Shown here in pieces: positions 24,016 through 32,900 of a stretch of 64,000 nucleotides of DNA. The notes beneath the pieces were generated by a model, which was not told the DNA's origin, did not search any database, and saw nothing but the letters and a program-made list of their open reading frames with translations. Position numbers and translations under genes: made by a program. The first letter of the stretch is position 1. Each line of letters begins with the position of its first letter. The stretch is from CAYRWR01 sp964537555 (GTDB lineage: Bacteria > Spirochaetota > Brevinematia > Brevinematales > CAYRWR01): assembly GCA_964537555.1 (NCBI GenBank), contig CAZIAD010000009.1, forward strand, positions 37,286-101,285. The letters are read 5' to 3'.

Positions 24016-24046
24016 CTCTCACAAAGACACAAAGGGCACAGAGAGG
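24016..24046. repeat. CACAAAG-type repeat, copy A
   Basis: CCTCTCACAAAGACACAAAG continuing GGCACAGAGAGG. It is related to copy B at 24128-24148 and, more distantly, to the CGCAGAG repeats around the GxxExxY gene. It lies in non-coding DNA between the glycosyltransferase terminator and the histidine kinase stop. Confidence 0.6.
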
Positions 24047-24127
24047 TAGGTGGAAAGCCCTGACGGTTTAGAGGAGGGGCTGCTGGTGATTACCCTGTCT
24101 GGTCGTGGATCGGTTTTGTCTGTGGGT

Positions 24128-24148
24128 CTCTCGCAAAGAACACAAAGG
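24128..24148. repeat. CACAAAG-type repeat, copy B
   Basis: CTCTCGCAAAGAACACAAAGG is a direct, imperfect copy of the start of copy A, 112 bases away. The 81 bases between the copies hold no convincing gene. Confidence 0.6.
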
Positions 24149-24245
24149 TATTTTTCCCTTTTTTGTGCCATTCCTGCCGACTGAGGAGGGTTATGATGTT
24201 TGATAGAGTAATCACCGGGTATCGGGCTCTTAAAACATCCTGGCT

Positions 24246-26150
24246 TCACAGGTTTTTATTGAGAAAATCAGAGAGTTCTTCCATAGAAAAGGGCTTGGGC
24301 AGGCTGGCACTAAAGCCATATTTTTCGGGATGAGCCATAATAGGATCGGTGGCATAACCGCTCACTACAAAGACCGGCACTGTTTGGTCCAGCTCCCGGA
24401 TGTTCTGCACCACTTCTGCTCCCCCCATCCCACCGGCTATGGTAAGATCCAGGAAAAAAGCCGCGACTGGTTCTTCCGTTTTTCTTCTTTCCGTATAATA
24501 GTCCAGTAATTCTTTACCTTCATTTTTATGGATCACGGTATAGCCCAGGGCCTCCAACATGTTTTTCAGGACTTCAGCCACCACTTCCTCATCATCCATG
24601 ACCAGGATAGTACCTTTACCCTCATGGGACTGGGAATCTTCGGCCTGCAGAGGACTGATCTGTGAGAGTGCAGGCAGATAGATGCTAAACTTACTGCCCC
24701 TGCCTGGTTCTGATTCAGCTTTAATAACGCCCCCATGGCGATTGATTATGGAATAGCTGGTAGCCAGGCCCAGGCCATGGCCTTTCATCTTAGTAGTATA
24801 AAACGGCTCAAATATACGGGATAATGCAGAAGCAGGGATACCTACTCCCTCATCCTGTATTGAAATCCGGACATAATCACCCGGGCCTAATCCCGTGGCA
24901 TCCCCTTTATGCAGACTCACATTTTCAGCCTGTACCACTATCATGCCTCCATCCGGCATAGCCTGTACCGCATTAATGACCAGATTATCGATGACCTGGC
25001 CGATCTGATTTTTATCCACGTTACAGGGCCAGAGCCCTGATGCCACCTCAAAGCGGCAGGTAACACTGGACCCACTGAGAGCAAACTGTACGGTATCCTC
25101 GATGAAGGGGAAGAGAGGGCTGATCTTCTGAATAGGCTCTCCGCCGCGGGCAAAAGTAAGAAGCTGTGAAGTCAGGCCCCGGGCCCGGTCCAGAGTAGTC
25201 ATAGCCCTGCCCAGATAATCACTCACTTTTTGATCCAGGGATACTTCCCGGGCCAGGTTGATATAACCATATATCCCGCTCATCAGGTTATTAAAGTCGT
25301 GGGCTATGCCAGCGGCCAGTACACCCAGCGAATCCAGTTTCTGAGTCTGAAGTATATGCTGCTCCATGATCAGGCGCTGTTCTTCTGCCTGGACGCGCTC
25401 CGTGATATCCCGGTCAGAGCCCCAGAAGCCCAGTATCTCTCCTTCCTGAGAAAAAATGGGGGTGGCATTGCTTTCCAGAAAGCGGTAGGCCCCGTCTTTA
25501 TGCTTCCAGCGAAAGACCTGGCCTTTCCAGCCTTTCTTTTCCCGTATGTGCTCAGCAAAGATGAGCTGTAGCTTTTCAGCATCATCCTTATGTACCAGGA
25601 GGAGCATATTGTGCTGTGAGATCTCATCCGGACTATAGCCCAGGATATCTTTTATTGCTGGATTGCTGTAGCTGTGATGCCCCTGCAGATCGAGGGCCCA
25701 GATCCAGTCACGACTGGTCTCCACGATAGAGCGGAACCTGTTCTCACTCTCCCTGAGTTCCTTTTCGGTCAGTTTGAGGTCGGTAATATCCAGGGTATAG
25801 CCTGCCATATAGGGTGATTTTCCTTCGCGGATAATAGGAAATTTAGTGGTGGTATAATAATGCCCATCCAGTTCTTCCTGTATAGTGACAGGAACGCCTT
25901 CTTTGAGGACCTTTTGATCATCGGCTTTCATGGATCTTGCCAGATCCGGAGGAAAGAGTTCTTCCATGTCTTTTCCCAGGATCTGTTCCAGGGGTATGCC
26001 CAGCATCTGCTCGTAGTTCTTACTAAGCTGTATAGCCCTGATCTCTTCATCTTTAAAGAATATATATATAGGGCTCTTTTCCAGGAATTGTCTGAACATC
26101 TCTTCCATACTGGGTAGTCTATGATCTTCATCCTGAATATGCTTAGGCAT
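24246..26150 (-). CDS. PAS-PAS hybrid histidine kinase with C-terminal receiver
   Basis: This 634-residue protein has no transmembrane segment, so it is cytoplasmic. Order: PAS domain (about 15-130), PAS/PAC (about 130-255, ending FWGSDRDITERVQAEE), dimerisation domain with the phosphoacceptor His in AGIAHDFNNLM (about 285), HATPase (NLVINAVQAM, DEGVGIP, GHGLGLA), then a receiver domain (about 510-634) with the acidic pair VMDDEEV, the phospho-Asp in FFLDLTIAGGMGG and VSGYA. The AHDFNN type is typical of one-component-like hybrid kinases. No partner regulator is adjacent, so the output is unknown. GAGGTGAA precedes the ATG. Confidence 0.93.
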   Translation of the reverse strand: MPKHIQDEDHRLPSMEEMFRQFLEKSPIYIFFKDEEIRAIQLSKNYEQMLGIPLEQILGKDMEELFPPDLARSMKADDQKVLKEGVPVTIQEELDGHYYTTTKFPIIREGKSPYMAGYTLDITDLKLTEKELRESENRFRSIVETSRDWIWALDLQGHHSYSNPAIKDILGYSPDEISQHNMLLLVHKDDAEKLQLIFAEHIREKKGWKGQVFRWKHKDGAYRFLESNATPIFSQEGEILGFWGSDRDITERVQAEEQRLIMEQHILQTQKLDSLGVLAAGIAHDFNNLMSGIYGYINLAREVSLDQKVSDYLGRAMTTLDRARGLTSQLLTFARGGEPIQKISPLFPFIEDTVQFALSGSSVTCRFEVASGLWPCNVDKNQIGQVIDNLVINAVQAMPDGGMIVVQAENVSLHKGDATGLGPGDYVRISIQDEGVGIPASALSRIFEPFYTTKMKGHGLGLATSYSIINRHGGVIKAESEPGRGSKFSIYLPALSQISPLQAEDSQSHEGKGTILVMDDEEVVAEVLKNMLEALGYTVIHKNEGKELLDYYTERRKTEEPVAAFFLDLTIAGGMGGAEVVQNIRELDQTVPVFVVSGYATDPIMAHPEKYGFSASLPKPFSMEELSDFLNKNL

Positions 26151-26205
26151 TATTCACCTCTATTGTGTGGTTTAATCTCCATTCTAGAGGCTGGACTGTA
26201 AAATG

Positions 26206-27087
26206 TCAATCGGAACGAACTGTATTTTTTGTAATAGATGCACTCTCTATACCCCGTACACTGCTATATAATACTCCACAGCGATTCATAAAGAGGCTGT
26301 GGCTCTGGTTAAGGTCTAAAGGCTCTCCCTGCATATCACTGACCTTGCCTCCTGCTTCACTCACTATGAGGGCGCTGGCGGCAAAGTCCCACAAGCTCCC
26401 CCCTCCTGGATCTGATTTTGGAAGTTTAAAATACAGGGCTGGAGCCTGGTCCAGTACTCCCAGGGCATTCATGACAGCCCCTCCCCCCTCTATGACTGAG
26501 CTGGAGGTATACCCCCACTGTATTGCTTCGGCCTGCAACTGGCCTATGATATTATGATATGCGGGATCCTGAGATCTCCCCGGATCAAGGATTATACTGA
26601 GTGTATGGCCTTTAGAGAGAGGGCTGAGAGCTTGTCCATTAACAAATGCCCCAGCACCCTGGATAGCATGGTACAGTCTGTTGTGTACAGGATCTGCCGC
26701 CACACCCAGTACCGGCTCCCCCTCCTTAGACACCAGAGCTATAGATACTGCATAGCCCGGCTGAGCTTCAGCGTAAGGCAGGGTGCCATCCAGGGGGTCA
26801 ATACACCAGAAATAATCCTGTACAAAACGGCTGTGGTCATCGGGAGCCTCTTCGGTGAGCAGGCCCAGGGAATACTGTTGCAGGGTAGGGAAAAGGTGAT
26901 CCAGGATGATCCCCTGGCTGAGATGATCGGCCTCAGTGACCAGCTGGGCGGCCTCGCTGGATCCTCCGGACTTATGCCCTCTCACCAGTCTATCCCGGTC
27001 CAGCCCCTGAATAGCTGCAGACGCCTCTCCGGCGGCCCGCATCGCCAGCTGGCACAGTTTATTAAGTACACTCTCCTCTAGGCGCAT
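26206..27087 (-). CDS. Inositol monophosphatase / CysQ-type phosphatase
   Basis: This 293-residue phosphatase has the metal-binding motifs of the family: LLTEEAPDD (about 74-82), IDPLDGTLPYAEA (about 95-107) and WDFAASALIVSEAGG (about 235-250). Substrates for the family include inositol phosphates and 3'(2'),5'-bisphosphate nucleotides; sequence alone does not choose between them. The start lies 3 bases beyond the stop of the kinase-like gene upstream, so the two form an operon: a small-molecule kinase followed by a phosphatase. The ribosome site is weak, which fits coupling. Confidence 0.88.
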   Translation of the reverse strand: MRLEESVLNKLCQLAMRAAGEASAAIQGLDRDRLVRGHKSGGSSEAAQLVTEADHLSQGIILDHLFPTLQQYSLGLLTEEAPDDHSRFVQDYFWCIDPLDGTLPYAEAQPGYAVSIALVSKEGEPVLGVAADPVHNRLYHAIQGAGAFVNGQALSPLSKGHTLSIILDPGRSQDPAYHNIIGQLQAEAIQWGYTSSSVIEGGGAVMNALGVLDQAPALYFKLPKSDPGGGSLWDFAASALIVSEAGGKVSDMQGEPLDLNQSHSLFMNRCGVLYSSVRGIESASITKNTVRSD

Positions 27088-27090
27088 GGT

Positions 27091-28068
27091 TTAGGGATTC
27101 CCCATAATCTGAGCGATCACCTTGCGGCTCATTTTTTCACTGTAGGAGTGGCCGCTCCAGTGTCCCGGGCTCCAGCCTTTCAGAAAACGGTGAAAATCTG
27201 TCCAGGCCAGAGGGAAGAGAGCCCTCCATTCTGCCTCGAGTGCATCGGCATCGATCTCTGGCCTAAGTCCTCTCACAGCGTCCCTGAGCTCTCCGAAATA
27301 GTAGTCCAGCAGCCGGCCTTCCATCTGCTCGCACTCCTCTTCGTAGAGACAGCTGCTGATAAAGTAAGCTACGTCTTTCATGCCGCAGCCTCCTCCCACA
27401 TACTGAAAGTCCACCGCAGCGATTCGGCTGCCGTCCCGGGAAAAGCAGAAATTAGCCAGCTTGGCATCGCCGTGCACAAAGGTCTGGAAACGGGCTTTCT
27501 TTAGGGCCATATCTATCCTGCCCGCGGCCCCCCGGAGCGGACTGTCCCCCAGTACTTTGAGCTCTTCAGGACGGGTATCCAGGTGCCAGTAGGTCCCCAC
27601 CTTCCACAGGTGATCCGGGGACTGCCCCATGAAAGTGGCATGAAAGTGGGCCAGCCAGCTCAGGCCCAGCTCTATCTCAGCCAGAGAGACATTGTGCCGC
27701 CGCTGGGGGTATCCCGCGCTGTCCAGGTCCTCCAGCACCATGAGGACTTCGTCTCCCTGGTGCTCTACTGCCAGGCAGTGGGGAATGCGGCAGCGTTCAT
27801 CACACATTGCAGCCCAGTGCTCGTACCAGGCTGTCTCCACCTTGTAGGACTTGATCTTTCGGGCATGGCCCAGGCTGGAGTTACTATTCCTGCCCTTTCC
27901 GGGCAGGCTTACGTGCTTGACCACTACAGTAGACAGCTCACTGTCCTCCAGGGCATAGCGCAGGATAGACCCGTATCCACTCCACAGGTCCTGTATCTTC
28001 TCGATCTGATGCAGATCCCGGGCTCCGGTCACCCTCAGGATAATGCGGCGAAAGTCTTTATTTTCCAT
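27091..28068 (-). CDS. Choline-kinase-like/EcKinase-type phosphotransferase
   Basis: This 325-residue protein has the aminoglycoside/choline kinase fold: N-lobe Lys in STVVVKHVSLPGKGRN, the hinge VLMVLEDLDSAGYP, the Brenner motif FVHGDAKLANF (His-Gly-Asp, about 210-220) and the metal-binding AAVDFQYVGGG (about 230-240). The lineage with DxAYF and SC resembles the CHK kinase-like group seen in ecdysteroid kinases. The substrate is a small alcohol of unknown identity. AGAAGG precedes the ATG. It is the first gene of a two-gene operon with the IMPase. Confidence 0.85.
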   Translation of the reverse strand: MENKDFRRIILRVTGARDLHQIEKIQDLWSGYGSILRYALEDSELSTVVVKHVSLPGKGRNSNSSLGHARKIKSYKVETAWYEHWAAMCDERCRIPHCLAVEHQGDEVLMVLEDLDSAGYPQRRHNVSLAEIELGLSWLAHFHATFMGQSPDHLWKVGTYWHLDTRPEELKVLGDSPLRGAAGRIDMALKKARFQTFVHGDAKLANFCFSRDGSRIAAVDFQYVGGGCGMKDVAYFISSCLYEEECEQMEGRLLDYYFGELRDAVRGLRPEIDADALEAEWRALFPLAWTDFHRFLKGWSPGHWSGHSYSEKMSRKVIAQIMGNP

Positions 28069-28258
28069 GAAATTGCCTTCTCATAATATAGTACAGGTGT
28101 ATTTTGTCATATAATAGCATTCTTTGCAAACCCTTCCTGAATTGAGAGAGAATGCTTCCACATGATTGAACAGAAAGGATCAAGGCGGATCCGTCGAAAT
28201 GAGATCTTACATCACAGATTTATAGGTAAGCCTTGGGTTTATTTCCTGAATTTATAGA

Positions 28259-30121
28259 CTATTTAAGATAACGCATGAAATCTTCCAGAGGTATCGCCTT
28301 AGCATAATACCATCCCTGTACGGTGTCACAGCCTTTTTGGATAAGATAGTCCACCTGTCCCCGGGTCTCTACTCCTTCCGCGGTGACTTCCATACCCAGA
28401 GAAGAACCCATAGATATCACGGCATCCACTACAGGATAATTGGCTTTATCTTTTCTGTATTCGATCTGGTCAATAAAACTCTTGTCGATCTTCAGATTAT
28501 GGGCATTCATCTGGTCCAGGTAGCTCAGGCTGGAATAACCCGTACCAAAGTCATCGATAGCTATCCGGAATCCCATTTCATTGATCCGGGAGAGGCAGCG
28601 CTGGATCTGGGGATCCTGATCTATTTGTATCCTTTCGGTTAGTTCAAACTCCACACAGGCTGCACTTAATCCAGGAGTATTCTTCTGCTGTTCCAGGAAT
28701 ACCAGAAAATCAGGGTCATTCAGGTCCACCACTGACAGATTAATGGCAAAATTAAACTTGTCTTTCTTAGTATGATAGTGGGCACAGACTTTTTGTATAT
28801 CCCGGAACGCTTTCTGGATGACCCAACGGGTGATCTTTTTAATAAATCCTGTCTCTTCTGCAATGGGAATAAATGTGTCCGGAGGAATAGTCCCCAGGTC
28901 TTTATTATTCCAGCGTAGTAATACTTCAGCCCCCACACAAGCCTCATCCGAAAGACGGATCTTGGGCTGATACACCAGGGAAAATTCTTCATCCAAATCA
29001 GCCTGGCTCATAGACTCCCGCAGCAGAAAGCGGTATTCTTCTTTTTTCAGAGTCTCTTCATCATAAAAGACGATATCTCCAGCCAGCCTCCTGGTATGGT
29101 CCAGCAGTGAGATCACATTGCTCAATAACTGAGTGGAGTGACTGGCATCATGAGGAAAGCGGGAGACTGCTATCACAAAGTGGGCTGAGACATGATTGTC
29201 GTTGACATGAAATGTTTCCGACAGGCTCTCCATGATCTGCTTACAGACCTTCCTGACCTCAGATACATCCTCTTCATCAAGCACGCTCATAAAAATAGAG
29301 CCGCTCCATCTACCGATAAATCCCGGAAGTATCAGTTGCAGGCGCTGGCTTATCTTCTGCAGGATCTTATCCCCGCTATTGGTGCCTATGAAACCATTGA
29401 GACGGCTGAAGTTCAGGAGCCTCAGAGCCAGCAGAGAAAAAGGCTGTTCCTGCTGCAGAGATTGCACGGAGCGGGAACGCAGCATCTCCTGTAGTTTATT
29501 CCGGTTAGGCAGGCCTGTCACAAAATCTTCAAAAGCCAGTCTGGAGATGTACTTTACTACTATATGAAGACTCACACTGGCCAGTACTCCCAGAACACCG
29601 GATAAAACCAGCACGATGATAAAACGGGATACTATTTCCGGGTTATTAAACAGGCTGTCAGGATGAAAATGCCCTATATGCAGCCGGATGATCATACCCA
29701 GGGTATAATACACAGGTAAAATGATACCACTGGAATAATTGACCAAAAGATATAAGACTGCGAAACCGGCCATAAAATACAATGAACCCAGGCCATAACG
29801 GCCTCCCGCATCAATGATAGTATTTGTCATGAGGATGAGAATGGCAGCACCCATGAACCATTGAGACAGGTTGAGGTTACGGGTCAGCCAGAATGAAATC
29901 AGCCCGGCCAGGATGAGGCACATAAAAAGTATGGTGACCATGACTGTAGAAAACAGGCCATCCCTGATATCCATAGGCAGATTGAATGCTGCTGTGATGA
30001 GGGCCAGGATACTAATTGAATACAGGCTGATCAGCTGCATTCGTTCAAAAAACAAGACTCTGTCATTGCGGGCCGGGAGAAAAAAGAACTTCTCAAAAAG
30101 TCCCTGTTTTATTTGGTTCAT
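28259..30121 (-). CDS. Membrane EAL-type c-di-GMP phosphodiesterase with degenerate GGDEF
   Basis: This 620-residue protein has five to six transmembrane helices (about 25-200), then a GGDEF-like domain (about 205-340), then an EAL domain (about 375-620). The GGDEF motif is SGSIF (in GRWSGSIFMSV), so no cyclase activity is expected. The EAL domain keeps EVLLRW (EVL variant), EFELTER, IAIDDFGTGYSSLSYL, LKIDKSFID and AEGVET, which are the metal- and substrate-binding residues, so phosphodiesterase activity is likely. The degenerate GGDEF may bind GTP as an activator, as is known for some other proteins. The N-terminal membrane part has no recognised ligand-binding domain. The ribosome site is weak. 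Confidence 0.9.
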   Translation of the reverse strand: MNQIKQGLFEKFFFLPARNDRVLFFERMQLISLYSISILALITAAFNLPMDIRDGLFSTVMVTILFMCLILAGLISFWLTRNLNLSQWFMGAAILILMTNTIIDAGGRYGLGSLYFMAGFAVLYLLVNYSSGIILPVYYTLGMIIRLHIGHFHPDSLFNNPEIVSRFIIVLVLSGVLGVLASVSLHIVVKYISRLAFEDFVTGLPNRNKLQEMLRSRSVQSLQQEQPFSLLALRLLNFSRLNGFIGTNSGDKILQKISQRLQLILPGFIGRWSGSIFMSVLDEEDVSEVRKVCKQIMESLSETFHVNDNHVSAHFVIAVSRFPHDASHSTQLLSNVISLLDHTRRLAGDIVFYDEETLKKEEYRFLLRESMSQADLDEEFSLVYQPKIRLSDEACVGAEVLLRWNNKDLGTIPPDTFIPIAEETGFIKKITRWVIQKAFRDIQKVCAHYHTKKDKFNFAINLSVVDLNDPDFLVFLEQQKNTPGLSAACVEFELTERIQIDQDPQIQRCLSRINEMGFRIAIDDFGTGYSSLSYLDQMNAHNLKIDKSFIDQIEYRKDKANYPVVDAVISMGSSLGMEVTAEGVETRGQVDYLIQKGCDTVQGWYYAKAIPLEDFMRYLK

Positions 30122-30268
30122 AGTATTTCAGTATAAATTACTACTTATTGCAGGTCAATAGGAAAAATGTTTCAAAAAAAGAATCAATAAAGTGTCTGAG
30201 TATTAGTATAGTAGTTTTCCGCATAAAAGCATGTATGGCTGTGCAGAAAAACTTTTCCGTACATTCTC

Positions 30269-30297
30269 TTGCGTCATTCACTGAAAGTGACTACAAT
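30269..30297 (+). promoter_or_regulatory. Promoter with an operator-like palindrome in the spacer
   Basis: TTGCGT (30269-30274), a 17-base spacer and TACAAT (30292-30297) lie 21 bases before the ATG at 30319. The spacer holds TCACT-GAA-AGTGA (30278-30290), a palindrome that could be an operator. Confidence 0.6.
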
Positions 30298-30318
30298 AGG
30301 GAGTAATAAGGAAACAAT

Positions 30319-32013
30319 ATGCCTGTAAAAAGAAAACATCTTCTGTTACATATCAGCCTGTTTCTGAGTCTGATCCTGTTGTCAGTCTTGTCAATGCGGG
30401 GCATCCAGAACCTGTATGAACCACCCCGGGGCGGAAACAAGATCATCTTCAATGAAAATATAGTCCTGATAAACCCTCTGACCGGGACTTCGACCAATCA
30501 TATACCCTTTAATATTTTATTTTCTGAATATGCAGAAAGTCAGATGCAACCCCTGTGGCTGGAAACCAGATTCATTATTGACACGGTAGACATCCAAAAT
30601 CCTGCCCTGGTGATCCCGGTCATGGACGGAAATGCCCTTCAGGTATTTTTTAACGGAAAGGAAATAGGCCACTCCGGGGATATAAGGAGCGGACAATCCA
30701 CCCGTTGGAATCATTCAGAGTATTTTCATTTTCCCCGGGAATACCTAAAGGCCGGGGAAAATGTCCTGCGCATCAAAGTGATCGCCCTCTCCAGTATAGG
30801 CATGACTTCCCCCTTTTATATCTCGGAAGACTGGGTGGCCAAGCGGCATACCTTTATTCTCAATACTCTGAACAATTCCCTGGTCCTTATCTCCATAGGA
30901 TTTCTCTTTCTGCTGGGTGTGATTTTCCTGTCGATTGGATTCTATATAGACCGGAATTGGGGGAGAGTTTTTCTGGGAATAGCCTTACTCCTGCTGGCCC
31001 TCTATTTCTTTGATTATTTTTACATGGAGATACTGGCATACCCTTATGCTATCTTTAAAAAGGTAGTCATGGCGTGCTTCTATTCATCCCTGGGATTTCT
31101 TTCCATGGCCTATTGCCGGGAGTACAGGGCAAAGCACAAATGGCCTTCCGACCTCATAGCCGCCCTCTTATTTGTATCCGCTCTGGTCTTACTCCTTTTG
31201 CCTGCTGACACTATAGTCATAAAAAACATCTATTACAAGATCAATCTTCTGGTAATAGTATTCCTGATCAATACCCTTATCCTGGTATTTAAAAATTTTC
31301 TGACCCGCCGGGATGTGTTTTCGGCCGCTCAGTTCTATGTGATGGGATTCATCTTTCCTTTGTTTGTGCATGATCTTTTAGGCCTTTTTCTCACCACCAA
31401 TATAATCTTGTTTGTCCCCCAGGCCATTATCATTTTCTACCTACTCACAGCCGCTGTCATCATATTCTCGTTTGTGGATGTGCATAAGCAGATGATCAGC
31501 CACCGCAAAAAGAGTGTACTGGAGTTAGATAAAAACTATATAGACAGCCTCACAGGGGTATTCCAGCAGAAAATCATACGACAGATCAGGGATCTCATTC
31601 CCCAGCATTTTGCAGTATGCCTGCTGGACATAGACGACCTGAACCACTTTAATAAAAAATATGGATATTATACAGGGGACTATATACTCTCTACTTTTGC
31701 CTACCTGCTGAAAAATACTACCCGGGCTACCGATTATATCATCCGGTATCAGGAAGATTCTTTCGTGGTGCTCCTGGCAGAATGTAACCTGTCTACCGCT
31801 ACCCAGATCGTGACTGAGCTGCGCAAGACCGTAGACAACCACCAGTTTGTACTCGAGGGTTATAAGATCACAGATACGATATCCTTTAGCGCCGGTGTGA
31901 TCGGTAAAGGCCGGTATGAAAACACCCAGGATCTGCTCAACAAAGCAGAGGAGCTCCTCCATGAGTCTAAACAGGCCGGGCCTGGAAATGTACGATATGA
32001 CGAAGGGATGTAG
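30319..32013 (+). CDS. Seven-helix membrane sensor with degenerate GGDEF domain
   Basis: This 564-residue protein has an N-terminal membrane helix, an exported beta-rich domain (about 35-170, with IDTVDIQNPALVIPVMDGNALQ and NGKEIGHSGD), about seven transmembrane helices (about 185-395), and a C-terminal GGDEF-like domain. The layout matches 7TMR-DISM proteins. The GGDEF motif has become QEDSF (in RYQEDSFVVL), losing the catalytic Glu, although LLDIDDLNHFNKKYGYYTGDYIL is conserved. It is therefore likely a c-di-GMP or GTP-binding sensor rather than an active cyclase. It has its own promoter and an AAGGA ribosome site. Confidence 0.85.
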   Translation: MPVKRKHLLLHISLFLSLILLSVLSMRGIQNLYEPPRGGNKIIFNENIVLINPLTGTSTNHIPFNILFSEYAESQMQPLWLETRFIIDTVDIQNPALVIPVMDGNALQVFFNGKEIGHSGDIRSGQSTRWNHSEYFHFPREYLKAGENVLRIKVIALSSIGMTSPFYISEDWVAKRHTFILNTLNNSLVLISIGFLFLLGVIFLSIGFYIDRNWGRVFLGIALLLLALYFFDYFYMEILAYPYAIFKKVVMACFYSSLGFLSMAYCREYRAKHKWPSDLIAALLFVSALVLLLLPADTIVIKNIYYKINLLVIVFLINTLILVFKNFLTRRDVFSAAQFYVMGFIFPLFVHDLLGLFLTTNIILFVPQAIIIFYLLTAAVIIFSFVDVHKQMISHRKKSVLELDKNYIDSLTGVFQQKIIRQIRDLIPQHFAVCLLDIDDLNHFNKKYGYYTGDYILSTFAYLLKNTTRATDYIIRYQEDSFVVLLAECNLSTATQIVTELRKTVDNHQFVLEGYKITDTISFSAGVIGKGRYENTQDLLNKAEELLHESKQAGPGNVRYDEGM

Positions 32014-32079
32014 GATCAGTGGGAAAATAATCTAACGATAGTCTGAGCATAATCAAGCGATCACTCAGATGATTTTCTA

Positions 32080-32499
32080 TTATACAAATCTCCCTGATTC
32101 TATTCCTGACGCGATGATGTCCGCTCTCTCTTCATTGAGTTTCTGATAATAACTAAGGGTCAGCATTTCAAAAGTCTGACGTTCATATTCATCTCCGGAA
32201 TAGATACATCTGTTATCCATAATGATCTCTTTACAGATCACAGTATCCGCACAGCGCATGTTAATAATATCTACCTCACAATGGCAGATAGAAACGATCT
32301 TTGAGACCACTTCCATTTTTTCTTTCCATCCCAGGGATTTGCTCTCTGTAGGACTGAGCAGAAGTCCAAGATCCAGATCACTGTTTTCATTCTGGTATTC
32401 AGTGCCAAAGGATCCGTATACATAGACAGCCTGCAGTCCGGGGTATTCAGCCCTCATAAAATCGACGATAGATCTTAGTATCTTATTCATTGTAAACAT
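32080..32499 (-). CDS. MNT-type nucleotidyltransferase
   Basis: This 139-residue protein has the minimal nucleotidyltransferase motif GSFGTEYQNENSDLDLGLL (Gly-Ser ... Asp-x-Asp), as in the MntA antitoxins of HEPN/MNT toxin-antitoxin systems and similar stand-alone enzymes. A third acidic position lies in CEVDIINMRCAD. No HEPN toxin gene is adjacent, so it may be an orphan or work elsewhere. The start could also be the ATG at 32490, better spaced from an AGTGG sequence. Confidence 0.8.
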   Translation of the reverse strand: MFTMNKILRSIVDFMRAEYPGLQAVYVYGSFGTEYQNENSDLDLGLLLSPTESKSLGWKEKMEVVSKIVSICHCEVDIINMRCADTVICKEIIMDNRCIYSGDEYERQTFEMLTLSYYQKLNEERADIIASGIESGRFV

Positions 32500-32552
32500 C
32501 CACTTTAGTATATCTTAGCTTAGTCATATTTTTTAATCCAGTTTATCTGGAT

Positions 32553-32900
32553 TTATTTATGCTGATCCTGAACTTCATTTTTCTGATTATTAAATGAGTC
32601 CTCGGGATGAAACACCCGCTTCCGGATCTTAAATGCGGCCAGGAGGATCACCGTATACAGCAGTACCGACAAATTAAGAAAGAGAGCTGCTACTGCCCTG
32701 GAGTCGCCCGGGGTGGGCCGGGTCGTGATCATCCACACCGCAGTAGCCAGTCCGGGTAAGAGCGCTGTGCCCAGGCTGACCCGGTCAAATCGGGATGTAC
32801 GTTCGGCACTGACACCATACTGCCGGATCTTAAAAAAAGTAAAAGTCATAAAAGCAGCTACTGCCATCAGAAGGATCAATACTAGAAACATAGGGATCAC
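32553..32900 (-). CDS. Small membrane protein of unknown function
   Basis: This 115-residue protein has three probable transmembrane helices (about 2-24, 47-65, 70-92) and a charged C-terminal tail rich in Asn, Gln and Lys (FNNQKNEVQDQHK). No family was recognised. AGGAGTGAT lies just before the ATG, so expression is plausible. It is single on its strand between the nucleotidyltransferase gene and valS. Confidence 0.65.
   Translation of the reverse strand: MIPMFLVLILLMAVAAFMTFTFFKIRQYGVSAERTSRFDRVSLGTALLPGLATAVWMITTRPTPGDSRAVAALFLNLSVLLYTVILLAAFKIRKRVFHPEDSFNNQKNEVQDQHK

Noticed and set aside
24019..24249. A 76-codon minus-strand frame over the CACAAAG repeats
   Set aside because: It is translated repeat sequence with no ribosome site; repeats of this type commonly give such frames.
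28161..28256. A 31-codon frame beginning ATG ATT GAA
   Set aside because: Very short and without a proper ribosome site; it ends just before the stop of the EAL gene on the other strand. A fragment of a PilZ-type start was considered but not supported.
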